Program-made: the position numbers and the translations under genes
Notes under the pieces: generated by a model
Told to the model about the DNA's origin: nothing
What the model saw: only the letters and a program-made list of their open reading frames with translations
Database searches by the model: none
From: Bryobacteraceae bacterium
GTDB lineage: Bacteria; Acidobacteriota; Terriglobia; Bryobacterales; Bryobacteraceae
Direction: 5' to 3'
NCBI GenBank assembly: GCA_030041985.1
Contig: JASIAM010000279.1
Span: 1-41,622 of the forward strand
Length of the DNA stretch: 41,622 nucleotides
In this document: in pieces, positions 24,073 to 33,650 of the stretch
Layout: each line of letters starts with the position of its first letter
Position numbering within the stretch: the stretch's first letter is position 1

Positions 24073-24815
24073 GAGTGAGCTTCTCCCGGCGCAACGGGCG
24101 CTCCGTGCTCTTGGAAGAATAGCCGCGCCAGATCCATATCGCTGGGTTTGGTGATCTTGATATTGCGGTCACTGCCGAGCACGACATTCACTTCGACATC
24201 GAGCCGCTCGACCAGGCTGGCTTCATCGGTAGCGGTGAAGCCGTCATTGCGCGCTGCCTCGAAAGCTTTGATCAGCAGACTGTAGCGAAACACCTGCGGG
24301 GTTTGGGCGAGCACCAGGCGGTCGCGAGGGAGAGTGGCGCGGATACGCGCGCGGCCATTGGAGCGGGATACCTGTTTCACCGTATCGACGGGCACTACGC
24401 CGACGATGGCTGCGCCCGTTTCGGCCGCTTCGTCGAGGACCTTGTGAATCGTCTCGAGTTCGATAAAGGGGCGAACGGCGTCGTGGACGGCAACCAGATC
24501 CGTGTCCGGCTGCAGGGCGGCGAGGGCATTAGCGACGGACTGCTGGCGGCTGTTGCCGCCTTCCACCACCCGCACCAGCGCCGGAGAAAACTCCCGCGCC
24601 AGCGTGTCGCGCACCCACTCAAGGTCATCGGGGCGAACGGCCACGACGATCTCCTGGACGCGCGGCGAAGCCGCGAATTTCCGCACGGTATGCAGCATGA
24701 TGGGCGAGCCTTCCAGCAGCATGAACTGCTTGCGGCTGGTGCCTGCCCGTTCGGCGGAACCACGGCCCATGCGCGTGCCGAGGCCCGCGGCGGGCACGAT
24801 TACGGCGATTCTCAT
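24069..24815 (-). CDS. ispD: 2-C-methyl-D-erythritol 4-phosphate cytidylyltransferase
   Basis: 248 residues. The CTP-binding loop is VPAAGLGTRMG, followed by RKQFMLLEGSPIMLHTVRKF, VAVRPDDLEWV, the VEGGNSRQQSVANAL signature, AVHDAVRPFI, and ATDEASLVERLDVEVNVVLGSDRNIKIT near the end. It makes CDP-methylerythritol for IspF, the next step but one in the MEP pathway. Located between the PIN-TRAM gene (5 bp away) and ispF (overlapping). Confidence 0.97.
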   Translation of the reverse strand: MRIAVIVPAAGLGTRMGRGSAERAGTSRKQFMLLEGSPIMLHTVRKFAASPRVQEIVVAVRPDDLEWVRDTLAREFSPALVRVVEGGNSRQQSVANALAALQPDTDLVAVHDAVRPFIELETIHKVLDEAAETGAAIVGVVPVDTVKQVSRSNGRARIRATLPRDRLVLAQTPQVFRYSLLIKAFEAARNDGFTATDEASLVERLDVEVNVVLGSDRNIKITKPSDMDLARLFFQEHGAPVAPGEAHS

Positions 24816-24820
24816 GTGCC

Positions 24821-25906
24821 CTACGATTCTATCGTGGTTTTCTCCGGACCAAGGTTGACAACAGGTTGGGGCTCGCTCTTGCGTAGGGGGCGTTCATGGC
24901 GTTCCGCTCCCGCCGCGGCAGCATGGGTGCGCTCATCATATTTGCCGAAGATCATCTTGCCCGCGGTAGTCTGCAGGACGCTGGTCACTGTAATATCGAC
25001 TGTTTTAGAAATCATGCGCTTGGCGTTATCCACGACCACCATGGTGCCATCATCCAAATAGGCGACCCCTTGGTTGTACTCTTTCCCTTCTTTGAGAATG
25101 AATACCCGCATGGTTTCGCCGGGCAGCACGATGGGTTTCAGAGCGTTGGCCAGTTCGTTGATATTCAGGACCTCGACGCCGTGAAGCTGGGCTACTTTAT
25201 TGAGGTTGAAATCGTTGGTAATGATCTTGCAGTCATAAATCTTGGCGAGCTCGATGAGCTTCATATCGACATCGCGAACGTTGGGGAAATCCTCCTCCAC
25301 GATCTGCACGTTGAGATGGGCCATCTTCTGAACGCGCTGCAGGATGTCGAGGCCGCGGCGGCCGCGGTTGCGTTTCATGGAGTCAGAGGAATCGGCCACC
25401 AGTTGCAGTTCGCGGAGGACAAATTGCGGAATCACCAGCACCCCATCCAGAAAGCCGGTTTCGGCGATATCGGCAATGCGGCCATCGATGATTACGCTGG
25501 TGTCGAGGATTTTGAAGGATTTTTTGGATCCGGCCTTTTCGCCACCGAAGATGCCTCCCAGAGCGGCGAGATTGAGCACGTCGCCTTTTTGCAAACCGAC
25601 CACGAGGCCAATGTAGGTCATCAACAGGAGCACGACCAACTGGAGAAACGGATCGGGGGAAACTTTTCCCACCACCAGGGAAATCAGATAAGCGCCTATG
25701 ATGCCCAAGACCGAACCGAAAGCGGCTCCAATCAAACGCTTTAAACTGACCCTCTCTAATCGGATTTCAAAGACGATGATGGCAAGTCCCAGGAGCATAC
25801 CGCCAGCGGCTGCCAGCCACGAAGGCGTATGAAAGGGATGCAGGGCGTACGCCGTGCCGGCGAACACCATCACAAAAATAATACGTAGGATAGCTAGATC
25901 GAGCAC
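24821..25906 (-). CDS. YacL-like membrane PIN-TRAM protein
   Basis: 361 residues. The N-terminal third has about four transmembrane helices (LAILRIIFVMVFAGTAYAL ... ILLLMTYIGLVVGLQ). A PIN nuclease-type domain then begins ILDTSVIIDGRIADI, with further acidic residues in RDVDMKLIELAKIYDCKIITNDFNLNKVA, and a TRAM RNA-binding domain closes it (GKEYNQGVAYLDDGTMVVVDNA). This is the layout of Bacillus-type YacL; RNase activity is suggested by the PIN acidic cluster but target and physiology are unclear. It begins with GTG at 25906 after a G-rich GAGGGGG stretch. First gene of the operon with ispD and ispF. Confidence 0.92.
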   Translation of the reverse strand: MLDLAILRIIFVMVFAGTAYALHPFHTPSWLAAAGGMLLGLAIIVFEIRLERVSLKRLIGAAFGSVLGIIGAYLISLVVGKVSPDPFLQLVVLLLMTYIGLVVGLQKGDVLNLAALGGIFGGEKAGSKKSFKILDTSVIIDGRIADIAETGFLDGVLVIPQFVLRELQLVADSSDSMKRNRGRRGLDILQRVQKMAHLNVQIVEEDFPNVRDVDMKLIELAKIYDCKIITNDFNLNKVAQLHGVEVLNINELANALKPIVLPGETMRVFILKEGKEYNQGVAYLDDGTMVVVDNAKRMISKTVDITVTSVLQTTAGKMIFGKYDERTHAAAAGAERHERPLRKSEPQPVVNLGPEKTTIES

Positions 25907-26071
25907 AAGAGGACCCCCTCAGGGTGAACCGAACCTTATCCAAAGGAGCTGTCATTATCCTTACGGCTATCAGGAAAGCGCAAGCATGGCGCGCCAAGAG
26001 TATATCACGGGGCTGTAACACTCTGGCCACAGTGTGACTGCCGTGCCGCGCCGCACTATGCTGGAGATAGC

Positions 26072-26980
26072 GTGCTCGAAAACCTGCTGACAGAACAAAC
26101 GAATCCCGCTTCCGCATCGATCGACGCGCTGCCTATTGAGGAGGCGCTGCGGATTATCAACGCGGAGGACCGAACGGTGGCTGAAGCCGTGGGACGGGAG
26201 ATACCGGCAATTGCGCGGGCGGTCGAAGTGATCGTGAACGCTTTCCGGAAGGGGGGGCGGCTGTTTTATATCGGCTCGGGAACGAGTGGCCGCCTGGGAG
26301 TGCTGGATGCGGCGGAGTGCCCGCCAACTTTCGGTGTTCCTGCCGGGATGGTCCGTGGCATTATCGCCGGTGGAGAGCAAGCGTTGGCACGGGCGACCGA
26401 AGCGAGTGAGGACGATCGGGCTGCGGGCGCACGCGACTTGATGGAACATGGCTTCCACGCGGGTGATGTTCTGGCCGGGCTCAGCGCCAGCGGGCGCACG
26501 CCGTATGTGCTGGGTGCGGTGGAAGCCGCGCGGGTGCTCAGTGCATCCACTATAGGGGTCAGTTGCACGCCGGAGTCCGAGTTGGCGCGCGCGGTGGATA
26601 TCGCGATTACGCCGGTGACGGGGCCAGAGGTGATCGCCGGCTCCACGCGTTTGAAGGCGGGCACGGCGCAGAAGCTGGTATTGAATATGCTCACTACTGG
26701 GGCGTTCGTGCGCATGGGCTATGTTTACGGCAACCTGATGGTGAATGTGCAGCCGGCCAACCACAAGCTTATGGACCGGGCGGCGCGCATCGTTGCCCAG
26801 GCCACAGGGCTTGATTACGAGAGCGCGCGGCAGGAGCTTTCGCGCGGGGGAAACAGTGTGCCCGTTGCCATCGTAATGGCGAAAACGGGGGCCAGCCGGG
26901 AGCAAGCAGAGCGGGCGCTGGCAGCAGCCGGCGGTAGTGTGTCGATGGTGTTGCATAAGGGCGAAATCAATCATGGATAA
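26072..26980 (+). CDS. murQ: N-acetylmuramic acid 6-phosphate etherase
   Basis: 302 residues. The SIS-type sugar-phosphate domain carries GGRLFYIGSGTSGRLGVLDAAECPPTFG, FHAGDVLAGLSASGRTPYVLGAVE and the catalytic-Glu stretch around GEQALARATEASEDDRAAG; GYVYGNLMVNVQPANHKLMDRA is a strong MurQ signature. It cleaves the lactyl ether of MurNAc-6-P to GlcNAc-6-P and lactate in cell-wall recycling. GTG start with GGAG 6 nt upstream. It overlaps murA by 8 nt, linking recycling to peptidoglycan synthesis. Confidence 0.96.
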   Translation: MLENLLTEQTNPASASIDALPIEEALRIINAEDRTVAEAVGREIPAIARAVEVIVNAFRKGGRLFYIGSGTSGRLGVLDAAECPPTFGVPAGMVRGIIAGGEQALARATEASEDDRAAGARDLMEHGFHAGDVLAGLSASGRTPYVLGAVEAARVLSASTIGVSCTPESELARAVDIAITPVTGPEVIAGSTRLKAGTAQKLVLNMLTTGAFVRMGYVYGNLMVNVQPANHKLMDRAARIVAQATGLDYESARQELSRGGNSVPVAIVMAKTGASREQAERALAAAGGSVSMVLHKGEINHG

Positions 26981-28232
26981 ATTTGTTATCAGCGGCGGGG
27001 AAGCGCTTTCCGGGGAGATTCCGATCAGCGGCTCGAAGAACGCGGCGTTGCCGGCGCTGGCCGCAGCGCTACTGACCGATGAGCCGGTCACCTTGAGAAG
27101 AATTCCACGCGTGCGCGACATTCGCACCATGCAGCGGCTGCTCGTGGATATCGGCACCCGAACCGAAGGGGAGGGTGAGATAATCCGCCTGCACACGCCC
27201 GAAATCGTGTGTCCGGAAGCGCCTTACGAACTGGTGAAAACTATGCGGGCTTCGAGCCTGGTGCTGGGTCCGCTGGTGGCGCGCAGCGGACGGGCGCGGG
27301 TTTCTTTGCCGGGCGGCTGCGCCATCGGAGCGCGGCCCATTAACCTTCACATTTTCGGACTGGAACAACTGGGCGCGCACATCCAGCAGGCGCACGGGTA
27401 CATTGAAGCGGAAGCTTCCGATGGCCTGCGCGGCGCGACGGTCCACTTCGACCGGATCACAGTGACGGGCACAGAAGACTTGATGATGGCGGCCGTGCTG
27501 GCCAAAGGCGAAACGGTGTTGCGCAACGCGGCGCGCGAGCCGGAAGTGGCCGATCTGGCGGAACTGCTGATCGCGATGGGCGCCAAAATCGAAGGCGCCG
27601 GCACATCGACGATCCGTATTCAGGGCGTGGAGAAGTTGGGAGGGGCCGAGCATACGATCATTCCCGACCGCATCGAAGCGGGCACCTTCCTGATCGCGGG
27701 GGCGATTACCGGCGGCGAAGTGACGATCACGGGTTGCAACCAGGAGCACGTGGGAGCGCTGGTGGCCAAGCTCGAACAGGCGGGAGTGGAAGTAGCGCGC
27801 ATGGATACAACCGCTTTGCGGGTTCGGAGCAACTCCAAGAAGCTTCGGTCGGTGGACATGACCACGGAAGAATACCCGGGATTCGCGACCGATTTGCAGG
27901 CGCAGTACATGGCCCTGATGACGCAGGCGGAAGGCATTGCCATTGTGGTCGAGACGATTTTCGAGAACCGCTTCATGCATGCCCTGGAACTGGCACGCAT
28001 GGGCGCGAACATCCGGATTGACGGCAGGCAGGCGATTGTGGCGGGGCCGCGCCAGTTGACCGGCGCGGGAGTGATCGCTTCGGACTTGCGGGCCAGCGCT
28101 TCGCTGGTGCTGGCGGCCCTGGTGGCGCGGGGCGAAACCGTGATCGACCGCGTGTACCATATCGACCGCGGCTATGAGAAAATCGAGGCGAAACTGGCCA
28201 GCGCCGGGGCCATGATCCGGCGCGTGGAGTGA
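26973..28232 (+). CDS. murA: UDP-N-acetylglucosamine 1-carboxyvinyltransferase
   Basis: 419 residues from ATG 26973, overlapping murQ; the extended frame from 26937 adds only a non-homologous piece. Key residues are Lys22-Asn23 in [12 protein letters not shown] and the loop Cys116 in [17 protein letters not shown], the fosfomycin-reactive Cys, so the enzyme should be sensitive type unless transport limits it. Inside-out alpha/beta barrel repeats recur (e.g. [15 protein letters not shown]). It transfers enolpyruvyl from PEP to UDP-GlcNAc, the first committed step of peptidoglycan synthesis. Confidence 0.97.
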   Translation: MDKFVISGGEALSGEIPISGSKNAALPALAAALLTDEPVTLRRIPRVRDIRTMQRLLVDIGTRTEGEGEIIRLHTPEIVCPEAPYELVKTMRASSLVLGPLVARSGRARVSLPGGCAIGARPINLHIFGLEQLGAHIQQAHGYIEAEASDGLRGATVHFDRITVTGTEDLMMAAVLAKGETVLRNAAREPEVADLAELLIAMGAKIEGAGTSTIRIQGVEKLGGAEHTIIPDRIEAGTFLIAGAITGGEVTITGCNQEHVGALVAKLEQAGVEVARMDTTALRVRSNSKKLRSVDMTTEEYPGFATDLQAQYMALMTQAEGIAIVVETIFENRFMHALELARMGANIRIDGRQAIVAGPRQLTGAGVIASDLRASASLVLAALVARGETVIDRVYHIDRGYEKIEAKLASAGAMIRRVE

Positions 28233-28239
28233 TGCCGCT

Positions 28240-28608
28240 ATGACGCACAGTCCGGGATTCTTGAACCTGGTGAACGACGCCAAGACACGCGTTCGCGAAA
28301 TCGATATCGAACGGTACAAACGCATGGTTTCAGCGGGCGAAGCCCACCTGCTGGTAGACACGCGCGAGGACAGCGAATGGACGGCCGGCCACGTAAAGGG
28401 CGCGATTCACTTGGGCAAGGGCGTTATCGAGCGGGATATCGAAGCCAAGGTGCCGGATAAAGGAACCACGCTGGTGCTGTACTGCGGCGGGGGTTTCCGT
28501 TCTGCGCTCGCGGCCGATAATTTGCAGAAAATGGGCTACACCAACGCCATCTCGCTCGACGGCGGTTGGCGCGCGCTCAAAGATGCAGGGGTAGAGTTGG
28601 AAAAGTAA
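28240..28608 (+). CDS. Single-domain rhodanese-like protein
   Basis: 122 residues with one rhodanese domain: HLLVDTREDSEWTAGHVKGAIHL, the active-site loop YCGGGFRS with Cys82, and ISLDGGWRALKDAG at the end. The Cys would carry a persulfide for sulfur transfer; the loop is six residues, the length seen in sulfurtransferases rather than arsenate reductases. It starts 7 bp after murA and is probably on the same transcript, without an evident functional link. Confidence 0.93.
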   Translation: MTHSPGFLNLVNDAKTRVREIDIERYKRMVSAGEAHLLVDTREDSEWTAGHVKGAIHLGKGVIERDIEAKVPDKGTTLVLYCGGGFRSALAADNLQKMGYTNAISLDGGWRALKDAGVELEK

Positions 28609-28684
28609 ACCTCAGCCGTTCGCGATGAGCCGGGCGCCCCTTCTGATACACTGGCCATGAGCGAAAGTTCGAGACCAGAACAAA

Positions 28685-29860
28685 ATGGCCGTTCCCGGAT
28701 TGCACCGTATGCAGGTGGCGTCGAGCGAGGTAGTCCGGGACATTAACCGGCGGATCGTACTGAATCTTATCCGCACCCGCCAGCCTATTTCGCGCGCGGA
28801 CCTGGCCCGAGTCTCGGGATTACAACGCAGCACGATTTCGCTCATCACCGAGGAGCTAATCGGCGAGCACTGGGTGATGGAAGGGCCGACGGGCCGATTG
28901 CCGCGGGGGCGCCGGCCGACCTTCCTGCGGCTGAACGACGAGCGCGTGATTATCGGGATCGATGTGCGTCCCTATCAGATCACGCTGGCGCTGGCGGACG
29001 TGAATGGGAAGTTCACTTCGCAGGAGGTTCTGGCGACGCCGCCTGACCCCAAAACCGCCGTAGAGGCGCTGATCCAAAAGGTCCAGGCAATGATACGAGC
29101 CAGCCGCGGCAAGAAGATCCAAGGGATCGGGATCAGCCTGCCGGGGCGCGCCCATCTGGGGCGGTTGGTGTTTGCGCCGAATCTGAAGTGGGCCGATTTC
29201 GACCTGCGTTCTCCGCTGGCGAAAGCCACCGGTTTGGAAGTCGAACTGGAGAACGCCGCTAACGCCTGCGTGCTGGCTGCGGTCTGGTTCGACCGTATGG
29301 ACTCCTGCCAGAATCTGGTGGTGGTGACCGTCTCCGAGGGCATCGGCACGGGTATGCTGGTGAACGGCCAGATCGCACGCGGGCTTCAGGGTATGGCCGG
29401 CGAGTTTGGCCATGTGCCGTTAGATCCTTCCGGCCCGGCTTGCGGATGCGGCAGCCGCGGCTGCTGGGAGGTATTCGGTTCCAATCGCGCCGCGCTACGT
29501 TACTATCATCAATCCAGTTCGCATCCGGCGGGACTGACGTTTCTCGATTTGCTCAGCCTGGCGGACCAAGGGAATGCCCGCGCGGCCAAAGCTCTGGAAA
29601 AGATGGCGCATTATCTCGGCCGCGGCATGCGCATGATTGTGGCCGGCCTGGCGCCCGAACGCATCATCATCATTGGTGATCTGACGCGTTCCTGGAAGCG
29701 TTTCGGCCCCGTGATTGAAGCCGAAGTGCAGGCCCAGGCGCTTCCAGGCGGCTGCCCGCCGCGGCTCATTCCGGTGCATGAAGATGGTATGGCGCGGCTT
29801 CGCGGCACTATCGCGCTGGTGTTGCAGAAGCATTTTGGAGCGGTGGGAGAAGCGGTTTAA
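28685..29860 (+). CDS. ROK-family transcriptional regulator
   Basis: 391 residues. An N-terminal winged helix-turn-helix (PISRADLARVSGLQRSTISLITEELI, about 35-62) is fused to a ROK sugar-kinase-like domain with IGIDVRPYQITLALAD, GMAGEFGHVPL and the zinc motif CGCGSRGCWE. The catalytic Asp of ROK kinases (in N-D-x-N) is replaced: the sequence is ENAANAC, so kinase activity is unlikely and the domain should sense a sugar. NagC/Mlc/XylR-type function; the neighbouring murQ makes GlcNAc-6-P an attractive ligand (inference). An alternative start is the internal Met at 28709. TACACT upstream may be its -10. Confidence 0.92.
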   Translation: MAVPGLHRMQVASSEVVRDINRRIVLNLIRTRQPISRADLARVSGLQRSTISLITEELIGEHWVMEGPTGRLPRGRRPTFLRLNDERVIIGIDVRPYQITLALADVNGKFTSQEVLATPPDPKTAVEALIQKVQAMIRASRGKKIQGIGISLPGRAHLGRLVFAPNLKWADFDLRSPLAKATGLEVELENAANACVLAAVWFDRMDSCQNLVVVTVSEGIGTGMLVNGQIARGLQGMAGEFGHVPLDPSGPACGCGSRGCWEVFGSNRAALRYYHQSSSHPAGLTFLDLLSLADQGNARAAKALEKMAHYLGRGMRMIVAGLAPERIIIIGDLTRSWKRFGPVIEAEVQAQALPGGCPPRLIPVHEDGMARLRGTIALVLQKHFGAVGEAV

Positions 29861-29939
29861 AGCCATCAGCCATCAGCTATCAGCACTCAGCTATCAGCCC
29901 AATTCCGAAGAAGCTGATGGCTGAAAGCTGAAAGCTGAT
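29861..29939. repeat. AGCTGA/TCAGCT repeat tract with 10-bp hairpin between convergent genes
   Basis: Alternating CATCAGC / TATCAGC units followed by GCTGATGGCTGAAAGCTGAAAGCTGA. AGCCATCAGC (29861-29870) pairs perfectly with GCTGATGGCT (29913-29922), with extra pairing by neighbouring units. It exactly fills the gap between the ROK gene and the TonB receptor gene, so it may act as a bidirectional terminator as well as belonging to the dispersed repeat family. Confidence 0.7.
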
Positions 29940-29947
29940 CGCTCGGT

Positions 29948-32900
29948 TCAGAACCGCAGGTATCCGCTCACTTGCAACTGCCGCGAGCCACCCAGCCCGG
30001 CCTCGGGGTTAATGACATTCGTGATGACGCTGTAGCCTCCGTAGCTTTTTACCGTCCCATTGGGATTGTACGTTGGCGTAGCGAACGTGTTCGCAGTGGT
30101 GCCGCCTCCACCCGGGTTGGCGAATGACGGCGTGTTGGTCAAATTGAATGCTTCGCCGACGAGCTGAAATGTGATTCTGCCCTCTTTGAAGGCGAAGGTG
30201 CGCGAAACGTTCTCATCCATATCGAAAAAGCCGGGGCCGAACAGGAGGTCGCGGCCCGTAGTTCCCAATGTTCCTGTCGCGGGGTTAGTAAAGGCTGCAC
30301 CATTGAAATAAGGGTCATTGGCGTCGTGACCTCCCAGAATCTGAACTACGGGACTGATCTGGGTAGCTGTCTGTGTTTGTGCCTGGCAATTACAACTGGT
30401 GTTGGAGCCGATGGTAAAGGGCAGGCCGCTAAACTTGCTGAGTGTGCCGCCGATCTGGAAACCGCCGAAGATCTTGGATGCCACGCCGCTGTTGAGATAA
30501 TGGTGGCCCCTCCCGAAGGGCAACTGGTACACGTGGAAGATCACAAACGTATGCGTCCGGTCGAAACCGGAGATCGCCTTATCCAGTGCGTATGGCACGG
30601 GGTAAGCACGGAACATTGTCCCATCGTTGTTGTCGCCGCTGATGTTGTCAATGGCTTTGGAGAAGGTGTAAGCAACTCCAATCACTGACGCACCAATGCG
30701 TTTCTGCAACCGTGTTTGTAATGCGTTGTAAGTGCTGTCGCCGAATGGCTCGATATCGTTCAGATTAGTGGTCAGGTAGGGATAGAGTTGGTCGCCCGTA
30801 ACCCCGCTGCCGGGAGCGGATCCGTTGACGTTCACATTCATATCTATATGGACCCCGTGTGTGCCCACGTATCCTGCTTCCGCCGTCAACGTCGGAGAGA
30901 ACTCATGCTGCACAAAGAAATTCCAGCTCTCGACATATCCGCGGTTGAAATACTGTGGGATGGTGGAGCCGATGTTAGTGCTAGGCGTATACGTGTTGGG
31001 AGAGGCTGTAGAAGAAGGGGTAATGACTCCAGCCTGAAGGTTCGGATAAGTAGGTGCGGGAATACCGGTTCGCAGCGAAGCTTGCGCTACACCGGGCGTC
31101 GTGTCGAATTGATAGATATTCACTATGCCATTGTTGTAGTCCTGGTTAATGATGACGGGGAAATCATTCCGCTGGTTGCGATAGTTGTCCGGGTCCACGG
31201 CGATGCCTTAGCCGGCACGGATGACGGTCTTCTGAGTGAGGCGGTAGGCTGCCCCGAAGCGCGGGGCGAAGCCTTTGTTGCTGACGGAGGCGCCAGTCGA
31301 GCACGGGGTGGGGCCCTCACATCCAATCAGGACGTCATCGTCAGCGAGATTGAAGCGGGTCGGGCCATACCAGTCGTGGGAGTAAAGCGGGTAATATTCC
31401 CAGCGCAGACCATAGTTGATGGTGAGTTTGCGGGTAAGTTGCCATTGATCACGTGCGTAGATAGCCCAAGTGGAAAAGCGGAGCGAATTGGGATCGTTCA
31501 CCTGGGTGATCTTGCCCAGTTCCGAGGGATAACCGAGCAGGAATTGCGCCCACGAGTTGGCTGGCACGCCATTCGCATTGGGCGTTATGCCGGAGGTGCA
31601 AACACCAGAGGCATTCGCCTGGTTGCAGAGGGCCGTCAGGCCGCCATTAAAACTAAATGTTCCGCGCGCGGTGCCAAAGGTTCCGCCTTGCGGCTGGAAA
31701 TGGTTCAGGGCGTAGTGATCATATTCGAATCCGAAGCGCAGATTGTGCGAGCCTTGCACTTTGCCGAGATTGATGGCACTGGTGTATTGATTGTCGCGGA
31801 AGAGGAAGGGGCTACCGGTGTTAGTGTTGCCCAAATTCAGAGTTGAGCCAGCAGGCTCAGGGGCACTAATCTGGAAGCCCGGGATTCCGGCATAGTTGGG
31901 ACCTATTCCGTTGGTGCCGGGAATGTTCAACACGTTCAAACCGTAATCGCCGAGATTCTCGTCACCATTAGCGCCGATATTCTGCCGCGTATAACCCACG
32001 TTGCCGTCTAACAGCAGAGTGGGTGTAATGGTATAGCTGAAGCCGGCGGCCGTAGTCTGTACACGTCCGCCCGCAATGCCCGGCTGGGCACCGCCAAGCA
32101 CATCACCCTCTGCCGGACCCAACGCAAACGTACCCGGAATATCGATGGGGGAGAAACTGTAGCGGCCCCAGATCGCCGACCGTTCCGTGGGGTTGTAGTT
32201 CACTTTGTAGTCCCAACTGTAGCGGTTGTAGGCCGTGTCACCGAAAGCGTTGTAGTTGGTGGTGTAGGTGTTGGCTAACGCCGGAGTCAGTTGCGGAAGC
32301 AAACCTGTCAGGGTCGCGGCTGCGGGGTCGATGCGGTTGGTTGGGATCGTGTCGTTGGGGAAAGGCTGACGGCCAGTGCCATCCGCGTTGCCAGTGAGCG
32401 GATCATAAATAGTGATGCCGGCGCCGTTGAAATTGCCCTGGCGCATGGCAGCGGTGGGCAGCGTCATATTCACTTCGGAGGCATACTGGCGCTGCTTGGT
32501 GCCCTGATAATCGAGAAAGAAGAAGAACTTATTCTTGCCGTTGATAATTCTGGGTATCCAGACGGGCCCGCCGAACGAGAAACCATACTGGTTGAAAATG
32601 TTTTTGACAATCGGGCTGGTCTCGGTGAAGTAACCCTTGGCCGTCATGTCGTTATTTTGATTGCGTTCGTATGCGGAGCCATGGAAGTCGTTGGTTCCGG
32701 ACTTGATCTGTACGTTGACAGCGGCGGCTCCGGCCGAGCCCTGCTCGGCATCGAAATCGTTGGTCGCGATGTTGACGGTTTCGATGGCTTCCGTAGGGGG
32801 AATGTACGCAACGTTAACGGGCAGCCATGGGTAGGCGTCAGTGGCACCATCGATCTTCGTATTAACTCCCTGGGATGAGACGCCGTTCATGAAGAGCGTC

Positions 32901-33460
32901 TGGGCGCGCATGGGATTGCCGGCCGCCGAGTTGGCTTCGCGAGTAGCGATGGCTGATGCGCCGGGCACCAGGTACAGGAGGCTTTGGAAGTTTTTACCTT
33001 CATTGCCGTTGTATGGCAGTTCGGCCACCTCCTGAGAAGTAATTTCGGCGTGCACGTCCGCCTTGTCGGTTTGTAAAATGGCGGAGGCTGCCGAGACTTC
33101 CACTGTTTGGGTGGCTTGGGAAATCGTCATATTGACGTCGATACGGCGCACTTCGTTGGCGTTCACCACAACGTTGTCAGTGACGGCTGTCTGAAAGCCT
33201 GTAGCCTGGGTGGTTACGCGATAGGTTCCCGCTTGCAAGTCGCTAAATAAGTAGGCGCCGCGGGCATCTGTCTGTGTCTGGCGCGATACACCGGTGCCGG
33301 CGTTCAGGGCTTCGACTCTTGCGCCCGGGACGCCGGCCCCGGTAGGATCGACGACATTCCCGGTAAGCGATCCGTAAAGCACTTGAGCATAAGCCACACC
33401 GCCAACTTGCGACAGCAACAAGGCAGCGAGCCAGAACGAAGACGGGGTTATTCGCCTCAT
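29948..33460 (-). pseudogene. Oar-type TonB-dependent receptor interrupted by an in-frame stop
   Basis: One frame encodes a ~1170-residue outer-membrane receptor: Sec signal (residues 1-25, ending VAYAQ), a carboxypeptidase-regulatory-like domain (GSLTGNVVDPTGAGVPGARVEALN ... AGTYRVTTQATGF), a plug region with VELPYNGNEGKNF-like text, and a long beta-barrel ending GSRQLQVSGYLRF with terminal Phe. Codon 751 is TAA (31208-31210), in the context RAG-stop-GIAVDPDNYRNQ, where relatives have a Tyr; coding resumes in the same frame with no shift to residue 1170. One base change (TAT or TAC to TAA) explains it. Fragments are 31208-33460 and 29948-31198. It could be a real nonsense mutation or a sequencing error. 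No binding partner genes are adjacent; the substrate, probably oligosaccharide, is unknown. Confidence 0.88.
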
Positions 33461-33516
33461 AACCGTTGTCTAACCTCCCAATCACCTGAAGGGCAAACAA
33501 TTCGTTGCAGCCTCAA

Positions 33517-33548
33517 ATTATATACACGGCCATGAATTCCAAAGTCAA
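33517..33548 (-). promoter_or_regulatory. Promoter of the TonB-dependent receptor gene
   Basis: On the minus strand TTGACT (33548-33543) is followed after 18 bp by TATATAAT (33524-33517). The start codon is 57 nt beyond, giving an ordinary leader. The best-looking sigma-70 type promoter on this strand of the window. Confidence 0.65.
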
Positions 33549-33562
33549 GGGTCTTGAAGAGA

Positions 33563-33585
33563 AGCTTTCAGCTTTCAGCTTTCAG
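33563..33585. repeat. AGCTTTC tandem (AGCTGA-type family)
   Basis: Three head-to-tail copies of AGCTTTC, i.e. GAAAGCT read on the other strand, upstream of the TonB receptor promoter. Same word family as the tracts at 15407 and 29861. A partial further copy (GAGCTGAAAGATGAG) lies near 33620. Confidence 0.6.
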
Positions 33586-33650
33586 ACTCTTCGACCGCCA
33601 GCCTGCGAGCGGACTTGATGAGCTGAAAGATGAGTGCTGAGAACCCGGAA

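Noticed and set aside
24896-25744. 282-codon plus-strand frame opposite the PIN-TRAM gene
   Set aside because: The minus-strand gene has clear PIN and TRAM motifs in operon with ispD and ispF; the plus frame has none.
27069-28361. 430-codon minus-strand frame opposite murA and rhodanese
   Set aside because: Covers two unmistakable plus-strand genes; His/Arg/Gln-rich composition is typical of an antisense shadow.
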